From Podocnemis expansa (lineage: Eukaryota; Chordata; Testudines; Podocnemididae), in assembly GCA_007922195.1 (NCBI GenBank), contig ML681995.1, positions 18,252,414 through 18,316,413 on the forward strand: a stretch of DNA of 64,000 bases, in the 5' to 3' direction. The notes under the pieces were generated by a model. It ran no database searches. It was not told the DNA's origin and worked only from the letters and a program-made list of their open reading frames with translations. Positions 39,301 through 49,551 of the stretch are shown here, one piece after another; position 1 is the first letter of the stretch; every line of letters begins with the position of its first letter. The translations under genes and the position numbers were made by a program.

Positions 39301-41317
39301 GGGAGCTTTCTTGCCTTCTTTACATATCAAAGCAGCAAAATCCATCCATGAAAAGGAATATCTATCCTTCTGCAGTTCAGAGGCTTAATTCAAACTAATT
39401 TAGTCCCTATCTACACTACGCTTTCATTAGTTCAAATTAAGGAATATTCCTTTAGGTCAAACTAAGCCCTTAGTTTGAAGTTGGCACAGTGTGGACATTT
39501 AAGTCCACTTTGTTAGTTTGACCTAAAGGCATTTAGTTTGAATTCACAAAGTGGGTTAAGTCAAATTAACTGTAATTCAACTTAGTCCACATTGTTAATT
39601 TGAACTAACACATTTGAAAGTAGTTTGAACTACATTCAAACTTCAGTTTGACTTAAATTCAAGCAAAGTTTGGGAAGTGTAGACATAGCCTTAGAGTCCT
39701 GCACCTGGTAGGGAAGATTAGGGTTACAGCCACACTACAGCTACAGCTTCTAGACTACACTAAGTTCTGCCACTCAGGGGTGTGAATGAAGAACACACCC
39801 CTGCCAGGTGACATTTATGCCAACTTCATAGCTAATGTGGACATGACTGCCAGCAGGAGAACGTCTACTGCTGCTTGCAGAGGCTGGGGTAATTCAACCA
39901 ACAGGAGAGCAGTTCTCCACTTGGAGCTCTCTAGTGTAGTCTTAGCCTAGAGTTAGCTAAACAATGCAAATAGCAAAGGAAGCAAGACCATGACATTCTT
40001 TTCCAAGCTGCATGACACCCACTATGCCACAAATGGACATAGGCTCAGATGCATAAAGAGCAAATCATTGTTTTTTCACAGCCAGGTACTGTACCCACCT
40101 ATTTTTTTTTTTTCTCTGGAAGGACACAGCTGAATCACAAAGCAATGAGCAACTTAAAGCCATTTAAAAACAAACAAGGTGTCTCATGGCACCTATAAAA
40201 ACTAACTTATTTATCACATGAGCTTTTGTGGGTCTCTCCCACAAAAGCTCAGGCAGTAAATAAATGTGTTAGTCTTTAAAAGCGCCACAGGACTCCTTGT
40301 TTGTTTTGCTGAACTAGACTGACACGGCTACCCCTCTGGAACACTTGTCAACATGAAAGTCATTTGCATCTTAGAGGCCACCCTGTTGAACCATCTTTCC
40401 CAGCTCATGGTTACACAGTGCTGCCAATTTATTTGTTGCAGTTAATTAAGTCAGTGGTGTTTAATTCTGTATGGATACAAATATTCAACATTATGCACCG
40501 AGAGTGATATGAGACAGCAGGCAGTTGGAGGGGAAAAAAAAAAAAAGACCAAATAAATGCTTCCTAACCTAAACCTGTTTAAAGTGCAAAATGTGTAATT
40601 TTCTCTTGATGCTTTGCTTCCCATTGTCCTTTTGAGGATGGGCAGCAAACCCAACTATTCCTGAGTGCTGATTATAAGGGTAAATAAGATGAAAGTCACA
40701 GCTACCTAAATCATTCTGTGCTTGTTCCCAGTCAGCAGGGCAGCCCAGTATCTGTGTCAGTAGACTTGTACAACCATCATGGCTAGGGGGGGCGTATAGA
40801 TTGCTAGGGGACTAACTAGTAACTGCTACTACTGCCACCTACAAAAGGCAATCTTCTCTTCACCTGTATGAACCTGTTACTGACATTGTAAGCAAGTCAC
40901 CTGGTCCTTTTCCCCTCTTTCCTCCTATGTTAGTGAGATGTTACCAACTACATTCTAAGCAAGCATCATGGATTAAAGATGTTCAAGGACATTACCTATA
41001 CAGACACGGGCTAGGCTCCTCACAATAGCAGTGAACAGAGCTAGCCCTATGTAAATGATCCTCTGCACAGCTAGCAAGCATAACCACAAGCGCACCAATA
41101 CTCAAGAGAAACCAACCAGAACTGTTAGCCATTTGAGGCACTGTCCCCTATTAAGCCGAAGTCTTGCTAGAATAGTGCTAACAAAACTCAAAAGATTCAG
41201 GCTTCTGAAAGTAGTTTGAGCAACTGTTCACGTCATCCTCCACTTCTTGTTTTCTACAGCATCGTGGCCTACAGGCAACGGTCAGCACCTGGCTCCCTTG
41301 AAGTCCTAACAGAATGA
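32802..41317 (+). CDS. SLC46A2: SLC46A2, thymic stromal cotransporter homologue (4 exons)
   Basis: Coding exons are 32802-33867, 36100-36183, 38720-38876 and 41260-41317. They join in frame to 454 residues (human about 475). All junctions are GT-AG with phases 1, 1 and 2. The ATG at 32802 is the first in-frame methionine; the human protein has a longer N-terminus. The product is a 12-helix major-facilitator transporter of the SLC46 family, a relative of the proton-coupled folate transporter, known from thymic epithelium; its substrate in reptiles is not shown here. Visible features: TM1 about residues 7-30, N-glycosylation sequons NQT (34-36) and NTT (37-39), TM2 about 54-75, an MFS motif-A-like GLAKLGDKKNRK (74-85), a hydrophilic central loop about 210-265, and a second helix bundle. 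FYI-ARAVMLFALIP spans the exon 1/2 junction and SSYGKVFVLLQLS the exon 2/3 junction, matching SLC46A2 rather than SLC46A1 or SLC46A3. SNX30 lies convergent downstream, as in human. Confidence 0.95.
34855..34955 (-). repeat. Foldback-class repeat, second subfamily, fragment
   Basis: On the - strand it reads TTCAAGAATAACTCTGTGAG, a degraded second stem, then CAGAAGTTAGTCCAATAAAA and CCTCACCCATCTTG. This resembles a widespread reptilian repeat with the same layout (CTGAAGA-like block, stem, GAA-like block, AATAAA) as the foldback family. Confidence 0.5.
35232..35254 (+). repeat. (GA)n microsatellite
   Basis: A GA dinucleotide tract of 23 bases inside SLC46A2 intron 1. Confidence 0.9.
36100..36183 (+). 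CDS. SLC46A2: SLC46A2 exon 2
   Basis: 84 bases between the acceptor TTTACAG and donor GTGAGT. Encodes ARAIMLFALIPLPTIRSVLS and the following loop, a highly SLC46A2-like segment. Confidence 0.93.
37710..38005. mobile_element. hAT-type non-autonomous element, 296 bp
   Basis: Flanking direct repeats CTTTAATC (37702-37709) and CTTTAAAC (38006-38013) match 7/8. The terminal inverted repeats are CAAAAGCCTTAAACT and CAAGGGGCTCAAACT (11/15). Non-coding, inside SLC46A2 intron 2. Confidence 0.75.
38275..38597. mobile_element. Composite MITE rich in TTAAGTTGACTTAA palindromes
   Basis: The outer ends GGCTATGTCTACACTAGAGG and, reverse-complemented, TGGGTACGTCTACACTGGAG are inverted repeats. Similar termini recur inside (GGCTACATCCACACTGGAGG near 38367; ATAGTGTAGACA and ATCTACAATGT near 38428-38455; AATGTAGACATG near 38543). 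The block therefore looks like two or three abutting or nested copies. Confidence 0.7.
38720..38876 (+). CDS. SLC46A2: SLC46A2 exon 3
   Basis: 157 bases between the acceptor CTTTCCAG and donor GTGAGA. Encodes the last two membrane helices, including VFVLLQLSLVITGVVTSTAY. Confidence 0.93.
39254..39298 (+). repeat. (TG)n microsatellite
   Basis: A perfect TG dinucleotide repeat of 45 bases. Confidence 0.95.
39404..39692. mobile_element. MITE, GTCTACACT-type ends
   Basis: The left end TCCCTATCTACACTACG and right end AAGTGTAGACATAGCCTTA form inverted repeats. The interior is a series of TTAGTTTGA/TTCAAACT palindromic units, giving strong secondary structure. Non-coding. Confidence 0.7.
39719..39950. 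mobile_element. MITE, related family with deletions
   Basis: Left end AGGGTTACAGCCACACTACA, right end CTAGTGTAGTCTTAGCCTA. The interior CTCAGGGGTGTGAA and ACACACCCCTG pair as a hairpin (39775-39810), a hallmark of a MITE family common in turtles and crocodilians. It is shorter than I expect for a full copy. Confidence 0.65.
40166..40341. repeat. Foldback repeat, copy 5, with perfect central hairpin
   Basis: The centre is a perfect 13-bp stem (40220-40232 GAGCTTTTGTGGG with 40238-40250) and a 5-base loop. The palindrome extends imperfectly to about 40169-40305, with arms containing AAACAAACAAGG and CCTTGTTTGTTT. The right side ends in the family signature GACTGACACGGCTACCCC. Both halves have lost the CTGACGA block, so the arms meet at the stem II region. 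Confidence 0.8.
41260..41317 (+). CDS. SLC46A2: SLC46A2 exon 4 with stop
   Basis: 58 coding bases after the acceptor TTTCTACAG, encoding the cytosolic tail SIVAYRQRSAPGSLEVLTE and TGA at 41315-41317. Confidence 0.92.
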
Positions 41318-42600
41318 CAGCAAGCAGTTAGAAGACCGCTCTGGGAGTAACTGCAGCGGGGAGCATGTTCCTGAACTAGATAGCAGAGGCCTGATGGTGC
41401 AAGATATTGTTCTTCAGATCCACCACACTAGTTTTAGTCATTATGGATTTAGGCTGAAATTGAGCATGGCCCTTGGGTGTCCATGCCATGAAATGCCCTC
41501 ACCACCATCTCACAGGCTGAGCCAAGTACTGACTCAGCAGACGCACCCCAACCCCCAATGCACCATCTCCTGCCTAGGAGAGAGAGAGGCTTGCCCTTCT
41601 GTGCCTGTGGTTGAGAAGCAATAGGTTGCGTCTGTAGTTGATGTAGCAGTACATGATGTGACCTCTCTTGGCTGCTAGCCCCCCAAAAAATCTTAAACTG
41701 CCAGCATAGCCAGGAAGTAACAACCTGCCAATACTGTCTGGAGCCAGTGCTCTGTCAGTCCGTAGAACAAGGGCTTGGGGACAACCCCTACTGAGATAAC
41801 CTGCTCCCTTCAGTACCAGTACCAGTACCTGAAGGAAATTACAGCCGGTTCCTAGGGAGAGGAAACTGCTGCCTAACCAAAGTGGTGGAGGGGCAGATAA
41901 GAGGCTTAGGTCTTACAGGATATGCACAGCTCACATAAGCATAAGAATTCCCAGTACCGTACCTTGCAGATTAAATTACAGGAGAGTTGAGGCACTCAAG
42001 GAGAAGCATGAGAATGGACATGAAAAGGGACAAATTCTTTCATAGAGGGAAACTCCTTGTCAGAGCAATTCAAATGTACTGAATTACAGTTCATATTGAA
42101 TTGCCGTGTAAATGTTACCGGTGGGTTTGACATTAAATGTAGTTTTGTTTCAAAAGGACATGTAAGAGGGTGGCCAAAATGGAAAGGAAGGGAAGCTACA
42201 GCGTTCTGCTTGTAGAATGGCCTGTCCCATTCACCCCACTGCCACCACCACGCCCCATTGCTGTAAACTTATTGATCAGCTTGAGAAAGCGCTCCACTTT
42301 TCAGCAGCTGCATCTAAGGTGGATCACAGTCAGACCGTCACAGACTGTTCTACAAGACTGGTACAGGCCCAAGTGCCACAGCTGCAATATACTGTAAGCA
42401 CAATGAGTAGAGGATGCAAAACCAAAGTGACTTCAGCAGCCAGTGTCAACTACCAGCCCTACTGTTAAACTGTTTTTGAAAGGTATGAGGACATGACCAT
42501 CCCTGTACACAGAATTTCGTTACTATTCAATTCACTTCACCCATGTTTACTGTTTATACAAGTTGTCAATCAATGCATTAAAGACCTATTGAACAGCTGT
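41318..42600 (+). other. SLC46A2: Probable SLC46A2 3' UTR
   Basis: Follows the stop codon. ATTAAA poly(A)-signal variants lie at 42132-42137 and 42577-42582; no AATAAA is obvious between. The true end cannot be fixed from sequence, so the boundary is an estimate. Confidence 0.35.
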
Positions 42601-43379
42601 ATGCTCTGAATGCTTTGGTACACAGCTGTTGGGACACAGGCACAGAATTCCTCTGCCAGCATCTGACACCTGCTAGCTAACCCCAGTCCTGCTAAAGATG
42701 AGGCATAACCATGCAGGTTAAGGGGGTAGGGTCCCTGACGGTGAGGGGTACTAATCAAGGTGACCCCCCCCCCCCCTGCAGGCACAGCAATGCCATCAAA
42801 GGAAGCTATGTGAATTACATCCTAGAATGCCATGGCCAAATGAAGATTATGGAGAAATTCAGCACCTTGTAGAGGAAGTTTGCTTTAAGTACACTGGCCT
42901 GCAGTTTGCTTCATTTGCACTATATGAACTGGTGTCAGTCACACTATGCTGAGCCAGTAGGCAAAGTTTGCCCCTTCCCTGTGTCTTCAGAAGGAACAGT
43001 TGGTAAGGCCATTAAGAGGCCAGATTAAGGTACAGGGCAAGTACTGGCTCTGTGTGACCTTAAGCAAGTTGCTCACCCACAGGGAGAGCATGTCATGCTC
43101 CCCCTTTTATAAATGGAGAGCCGAACCAGTGCAATGGGAGGCGCTTGCACTAGGGAGAAAAGGGTCCCAGAGGCAGTAGGTGTAAACAGTTATCACATTC
43201 GCACAGCACAGGGGAAGGCCACCAACACCCCCCCCATGGAAGAGGCAGTATTAAAAAAGCACAGGCTTCACTAACAGAGGCCAGGGTACTGAACAGTCAA
43301 GCAAAATAGGTAGTGTATGCATCATGCCATAGAAGAGCTGGTAAAGACTATACAAAACAAAACTCAGTATTAGGTAAAG
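42601..43379. other. Spacer between convergent genes
   Basis: About 0.8 kb between the inferred 3' ends of SLC46A2 and SNX30. It holds a 13-base C run (42764-42776) and a MIR-like fragment at about 43040-43115 (CTCTGTGTGACCTTAAGCAA). Confidence 0.4.
43040..43115 (+). repeat. MIR SINE fragment
   Basis: CTCTGTGTGACCTTAAGCAA followed by a TAAATGGAGAG-like phrase matches the core of mammalian-wide/amniote MIR elements (TGTGTGACCTTGGGCAAGT, CTGTAAAATGG). Confidence 0.6.
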
Positions 43380-46300
43380 AAATCATCCTTTAATACATTT
43401 ATTGGTCCATTCCTTTAAATTAATTGAGGTAAAGAAACAGTATCTTTAAAAAAATGTACACACTAATCATAATCAAGCATTACAAAGATTTTTACCTCAA
43501 AGTGTTTGTTTTTTAAACCAATACTAGGTCCATAGTGACATAGCACAGAGTATGTTTCTACAGAGATAAATGGAATAGAAACATGCCAGCACCTAAACTC
43601 AAAGACATTTTATATCCTGTGAGCTTACAAGGAAAGCAAAACAAGTGAAATTTGGTTGAGTGTAGGAAACAAAAGCCACTCTAATCTGTGCGTCACCCAC
43701 TAGCTAAGTCACAGACAAAGACAAATCGTCACAGCTTTCATTTTGGTTTAATCCAGGCATGGGGAGAGAGGAGTGGTGTGAGGATGAATAGAGTACAAAA
43801 AAATAAAGCAGTTTATAGAAACTACCTTTACACACATCAAAAATACAGTACACAGGTTGGGCATCTAGCCAACATTTGTATTCATGGTGGTATGTGCTGA
43901 GCAACAGGAGGGGTGAATTCATAAAAATGTGCTGGCGGAAATTAAGTCTCATGGCAACATCTACTTGCCTAATGGCATAAACTTCCCTGACTGTTAAAGG
44001 GAATCGTGAGTGCAGGCACATAGGAAGTAGAATGAACACGACAATGTTGCTCAATCTTCACCCACAAGAGATGAACTATTGTAAATCGTTCACTGTTGCA
44101 TAACAAAACCCGCCTCTCTTAATATTATGCTGTGTGGGTGACAGGCCCAACTCCTGCAGTCTGTATAGGTAGCCCCTTGTCCCCATGACAACCATCGATT
44201 AAGGTCTCATTCCATCACTGATTCCAGGCATAGGGCCTTAGCTACCCATGCCAAGGAGGACGCAAGCACCCTTGATTTTTTATAGTTTTTGGTGTTAAAT
44301 AGTCTAAGCAAGAATGAGTTATTCAAAAAAGCTCCTCTTTTGATGAGCATCATTTGCCTCATCAAACCCCAAAGTAATACTGTTAATTATGAATATTTCT
44401 ACATAACAAATCCTTCCTGGCAGAACTAGAGTGCCAAGCATGTGTTTATTAATAATATTCTTTTATTCCTTACAATCAAAAAGTCACCAAAATACATCTG
44501 AAATATCAATATTTTAGTTTTCACATATTCCAAAAAGGCAAAAAAGTTTTTCTGAAGGTACCCAGTTTCACATTATTAGAAATGTATTTGGCAAATACTA
44601 ATAAGCTCTCCTAAAAAAATTTCCCTTCTTGAGTGACCTTCAACTGTTTGCAGTAAAAACAGCTGGTTAAAACCAAAAAAGGAAGAAGACTGTCTCTGTA
44701 CCTTGTAGTGTTTAAGGCAGCTGAACATCAAATGACAGCTTGTTAAATAAAACTCGGAACTTGTGCCCACAGTTTTACACACACAAGCCCTGGATCAAAA
44801 GCACCACCTACTGAAGCAAAGTTTCTATGTAATAAAGTGTCCAATAGCCTGAAGTACATTTTCTTTTAATTTTGCATTTCTTGTGTTAAATTGGCAAATC
44901 ACGTTAAGGCCTCAATCCTGCAAACATACAGAAGTGGTCCTATGGAGTTGAACTGAGCCCTTCACAAAAATATAGTTGTAGGACCCAGACCCAAGCAAGT
45001 GTGGACAGCTTAAGCGAACGCACAAACCTATAGCTTCCTATACACCACCACCAATTACACCTGTAGACCCTCCCTAGGTTTTAAGTTATGCCAATTTGTG
45101 ACCAGTGGTTTTTTTTGATGCAAACAAAGGTTTGAGATGTAGCCCCCCCCTCTTCACTTGCAACTCAAGCCAAATTTTAAAGCCATGCTTCCAGAACTGA
45201 AAGGCTAGTGCATAACTCATTGATGGCTAAACCGCACATTCACACAGCCTATAGCTTGCTAAGCTTTTCCTAACTGTTTTTAATTGCCATCTCTTCCCCA
45301 CTTTCCACTTCTCCTCTTTCCTGATCACAACCATCCCATTTTGTGATAAAACCAAAACGATTGTGTCACACCACAATTTACCATTAGTCACTACCAGTAT
45401 TTAAAAAAAGGGCTGACTCCTTTATGAACTAGAGAACTTTTGTTTTAAATGATTACACAAAAGGCCACAATATCTTGTTTACTTAAGTCTCCCAAGTTTA
45501 TTGCATCAGTGAAATCCTGATGAGAGAATTTTTTAAATCAGATTTATATATAAAAAAAGTCATAGCTAAAACAGTGCTTGCCTGGATATGCTGGTGCCAC
45601 TTCAAGAGAGAGTCAAACCTTTCTGAATTGTATAACCATGAGAAGTGATGGAGATAGCAATAAATTGTGCACCACAGTGCCCCACTGGGAAACCTAAGAT
45701 TCTTGAATGCTGTTAATGGAGCCAAGCCACAAAAATTCAAATCTATGAAGTTCTGACTAAATGGGGTGGATCCACTGTTTGGGTTCAGCTGAGTTTCTAA
45801 ACAACATTGCAGGAAGGACACAATTTTTGAGCCAGATCTATTTACACAGAAAAAGGCCCACTGGAATATACTGAAACATGCTTAAACAAACACCTATTAA
45901 AGAGAAAAAAAAGAGTTATTCCTTCAATTGATTTCTCCTCAGTATTTGTGAAATGCTTGGTTGTCCAGTTATAAAAAAAACTGTGCAAGTTTTTACACGC
46001 TGTCATACTAGAGTCCTAAAATACCCACATACAACATGAACTGCAAGAGGATTTGAAACTTGCATGTCAAGGGGCAGTATGCAACCCAGCATGAGAAGGA
46101 ACAAGTCACTTGTGACAGCTGAATTCAGCCCTGAAGACAGTTGGCATTCTGTAAATCAGTTAATCTGCTCTGTGCAACCAACATGCATCTCCTTATAGTC
46201 AGACTACGAAACAATACCTGGTGGTTCACACTGTGAAGATTCATAAAGGCAGACCTAGCAATAGGCTAGTGGTGTCTAAGAGGGAAGCAGCAAAAAAAAC

Positions 46301-49300
46301 CAAAACAGCCTTCTTATATGCCCACAGTTATAGTTAGGAACTCCCCTTCACAACATTTCTTAGAAGTTTGCTTCCCATTTAAACAGTGATTTTTATTACT
46401 TTGCATTGTTGCACGAAGCGTCTGCTTCACATTACAGAAGCATCGAACCTGAATTGTGACCAGTCCTATGCTGCCTGATCTATGATCCAAACTTACAGCC
46501 CACAAGGAAGTCCAGACACATGCGTACCTCCAGTGAAGCCTCCTTAGTCATTCATCCAGCTGGCATTAGGGAAAGTGCCAACATTTTAATGGTTTAGCTG
46601 CAAAAGGGGTTTGCTTGACAACCAAGAAGGTCTGATGTCACTTCATTCATTCTCTTAGGAATTTAAAAATCAGCTGGCTCCACAGACTGGGCAGCAAAAA
46701 TAATGTAATATTAATGTTAAGTGTCAATATTAGGTGTATGTTGACTGGTGTCAAATCAGAAACCCCACCACTTCTGGAGAAGCGAAATTACCATTATGCT
46801 TAAATTCCTTAAGTGAAACTCAGACCTAAGGTTGCAATGTCCTTTGCTAATAGTGTCTTGTACAATATGTATTTTCTGAGACATGGCAAAAGTTCTCACA
46901 GACTCAAGCCCATAGAACCACACACTGATGAACCGGTCTTCAGTTTTCCACCCAAGCTTGAAAGGCCAAAGGCATGAACATGGGAACTCAGAACTAAAAA
47001 GGAAAGAGAGACTAAACTCCCTTCCCTCTAAACAGAAGCACTTACATTTGTCAAATGTTCTCTTGAGGAGATTTTTTTTTTTTAAAAAAGCTCAGCAGAA
47101 ATGCAGCTTAGTTGATGATTCTGTGAAAGAACAGTGCTAGGAGAGGTTGACATTTCTCACTCTTTAATCCATCTTTCTTGCCCACACAAGTTTACTTGAC
47201 CATAGCCGATGTTTCAGAGCCAATTATGTCCATAAACCTAACCAATTTGGCAGGGTAGAAACACTACTCCAAGGGTTAAACAGTTCTCTGGTTTCACAAC
47301 ATGAAACCATTTGTTTTTGTTTTCAGTCATTTTCAAAAGCTAAATGATGTGAATTAATGTCAAAAAAACATAATGCTGCAAACCAAAGCAACTCTGACCA
47401 ATATGCCCCAGCAAATCAATGAGGGTTTAAAGACCAAATCCTAATATCAAACAATGGGAGAAAGGAAGATCAAACAATGGTTTATGGAGAAGGGAAGAAT
47501 AAGCCTTGTTAGAGAATTGTTTCTCAGTGAAGTCTTTCCCTGCGGTACTAAACACGACATTGTTGCTATACTGCACTTTGCAAATGAACAATACCTGAGG
47601 CAAGGTCCCTGATTCTGCCAAGCAAATGTATGCTGACAAACTGTTATTTAACAGGGATTGTACACTTAGAAGCACAAAACCACATCAGTGGAAATGAAAC
47701 AGTGAAGTAGAAACACCACCTTAAACGTGACAAGTTTTATGCCCAGTGAGGCCCTCATGTTAATAACTGAGCAGCCACAACTTTCATGTAATAAGTGTTT
47801 GAACAGAAACAATACAGACATGATATTTAAATGAAGAAGTTTCAGGTACACTTTATAACATGTATTTTAGCTGGGAACAATCTTTGCAAATTCTGTTTAA
47901 TCATAGTCTTTGCCAGTGGGATATAGTCAAAAATTTAGTGGCTTATTTTAAAATTAAACTTTGGATTTCTTGTCAGAGATCAACCCTGCATTCCAATAGC
48001 TTTGGTAGAAAATGAGATATTAAAAGAGCTGTTTGCTCACCCTAGAATGCTGAATATTGCACTCCTGTTTGCCAAAATAATTAAACTCTGGAGTTCCTAT
48101 GGGAGGAAATAAGCTGGTCTAGCTGTGAACAAAGACTTAACAGATTCGGAAGTATCTGTAACCAGTCCTGGCAGAGCTCCTTCCTTTGGAAGGTACTAAG
48201 GCCACTAACAAAAGGTGGTTAACTGGAGGGGCTGGGTAAGGAACAAAAGGGAGGTTCCACGATAGGGTTGTCTGACAAAACCAATAGGAAAACAAACAGA
48301 CTTGTACCTAAAAGGGGTGACTCTTAGGAGGGTCTTTCAGTGAGGATCAGTAGAGTCGAGCACTACCACTAAACATACATAATGGGAAAAGAAAGCATTT
48401 CTTCTCCCATGCGCCATTGACGTGTTTAAGGCAAGTTTCACATGCAAATTGACATTTTTTCACTTTTGGCTGCTGTGAAAGAAAAGGGCAAAAGGGAAGA
48501 ATCCATCCTGACTACGACAGGCATATTTTAAATGATTAAGACCAGAGTGAGGTTGAGAAGGACTCCAATCTAGCTTATGCAGATCTGAAAGTAAGTGAAA
48601 GCATGGATCAAAGAACTGTATCACACAACTGTCTTTGCTCACCTTGGAGCAATATGTTAAAAACAGACTAGCGTGCTTCCATTGTTCCCATGACACATCT
48701 GGGAAGGCTGCAGCATAAATTCACCCCCACACCAGCCCTCCTTTGATCCCCAAATCTGTCACAAATACACTTCAGCCAGTTTACATTACTTCATATCACC
48801 AAAGGTAAACAAATGAGTAGGGGATATTCAATATGAACAGACAGCATGCCACACTCACAAATCATAGTTCAGGCTTGCATCACAAGCTTTCTGCAGAGGT
48901 GTCAGTATGTTCGAATCTAGGACGAGGCAAACTCCCATACCAAGGTTTGGTTCCAAAACTGCTTAATCCAGGGAGTTTACAGATCACAGGATTTGTCCAT
49001 TTCTGGCCATTCCCTCTTGCTTAAATAAAAAAGAAGGGTGGTTGGTGGGCACTGTTTCATGGGAATCAACCCTTATTTAGCAAGGGGAAAAAAAGTAGAT
49101 GTTAATAAAGATGTTATATTGGCACCTTGCAGTTGAGAGTTTTATTTTCATCTCTTTAGTATTCCACTCATTGATTCCTTCAGGAATAAAGAGGCAAGTT
49201 TTCTTTACCAAGAATTGACTTGATCCCTGCTGTATTTCCATTAAATGCCCACGATCACTCCATAGGGCGGAGAAGGACCATCAAAATAGGACTGATTTAA

Positions 49301-49491
49301 CATATCAAAACATACCGATTTAACACAAAAAGAGGAGGAAGTTCAAAACGTTTTCAGTGGGTCTATGCCGCACAGGGGATTGCCGGCATTTCTCAGCTAA
49401 CTCGCAACAAAGTAATGCATCCTGCAGCTCTCGTATGTTGTTTAGTGGTACTGTGCCTTGTGGAGAAGTCAGTGGGCTATGAAGGAGCTTC
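43380..49491 (-). other. SNX30: Probable long SNX30 3' UTR
   Basis: About 6.1 kb directly downstream of the SNX30 stop on the - strand. It is AT-rich, has no recognisable transposon and no convincing coding exon, which contrasts with the repeat-dense flanks. An AATAAA (- strand) at 43398-43403 fits a distal poly(A) site near 43380; other candidates exist, e.g. TTTATT on the + strand near 44461. A long 3' UTR is plausible for SNX30, but the extent is inferred. Confidence 0.5.
43398..43403 (-). terminator. SNX30: Candidate distal SNX30 poly(A) signal
   Basis: TTTATT on + (AATAAA on -), at the edge where the repeat-poor block ends. Not proven. Confidence 0.4.
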
Positions 49492-49551
49492 TTATTTGGT
49501 CTCTGGTTTGTCTTGTAATAGTGGTATAACTGATTCCCACGCCATAAGGCA
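49492..49551 (-). CDS. SNX30: SNX30 last coding exon with stop
   Basis: Encodes 19 residues and TAA. The acceptor AG is the complement of 49552-49553. The exon continues into the 3' UTR. Confidence 0.93.
   Translation of the reverse strand, partial: CLMAWESVIPLLQDKPETK

Larger units (their letters stand above)
38877..41259 (+). other. SLC46A2: SLC46A2 intron 3
   Basis: 2383 bases, GT-AG. Densely occupied by a (TG)n tract, two MITEs and a foldback repeat. Confidence 0.9.

Noticed and set aside
43704..44054. 116-codon open frame on the - strand within the SNX30 3' UTR
   Set aside because: No family resemblance and no splice support; expected by chance in AT-rich sequence of this length.
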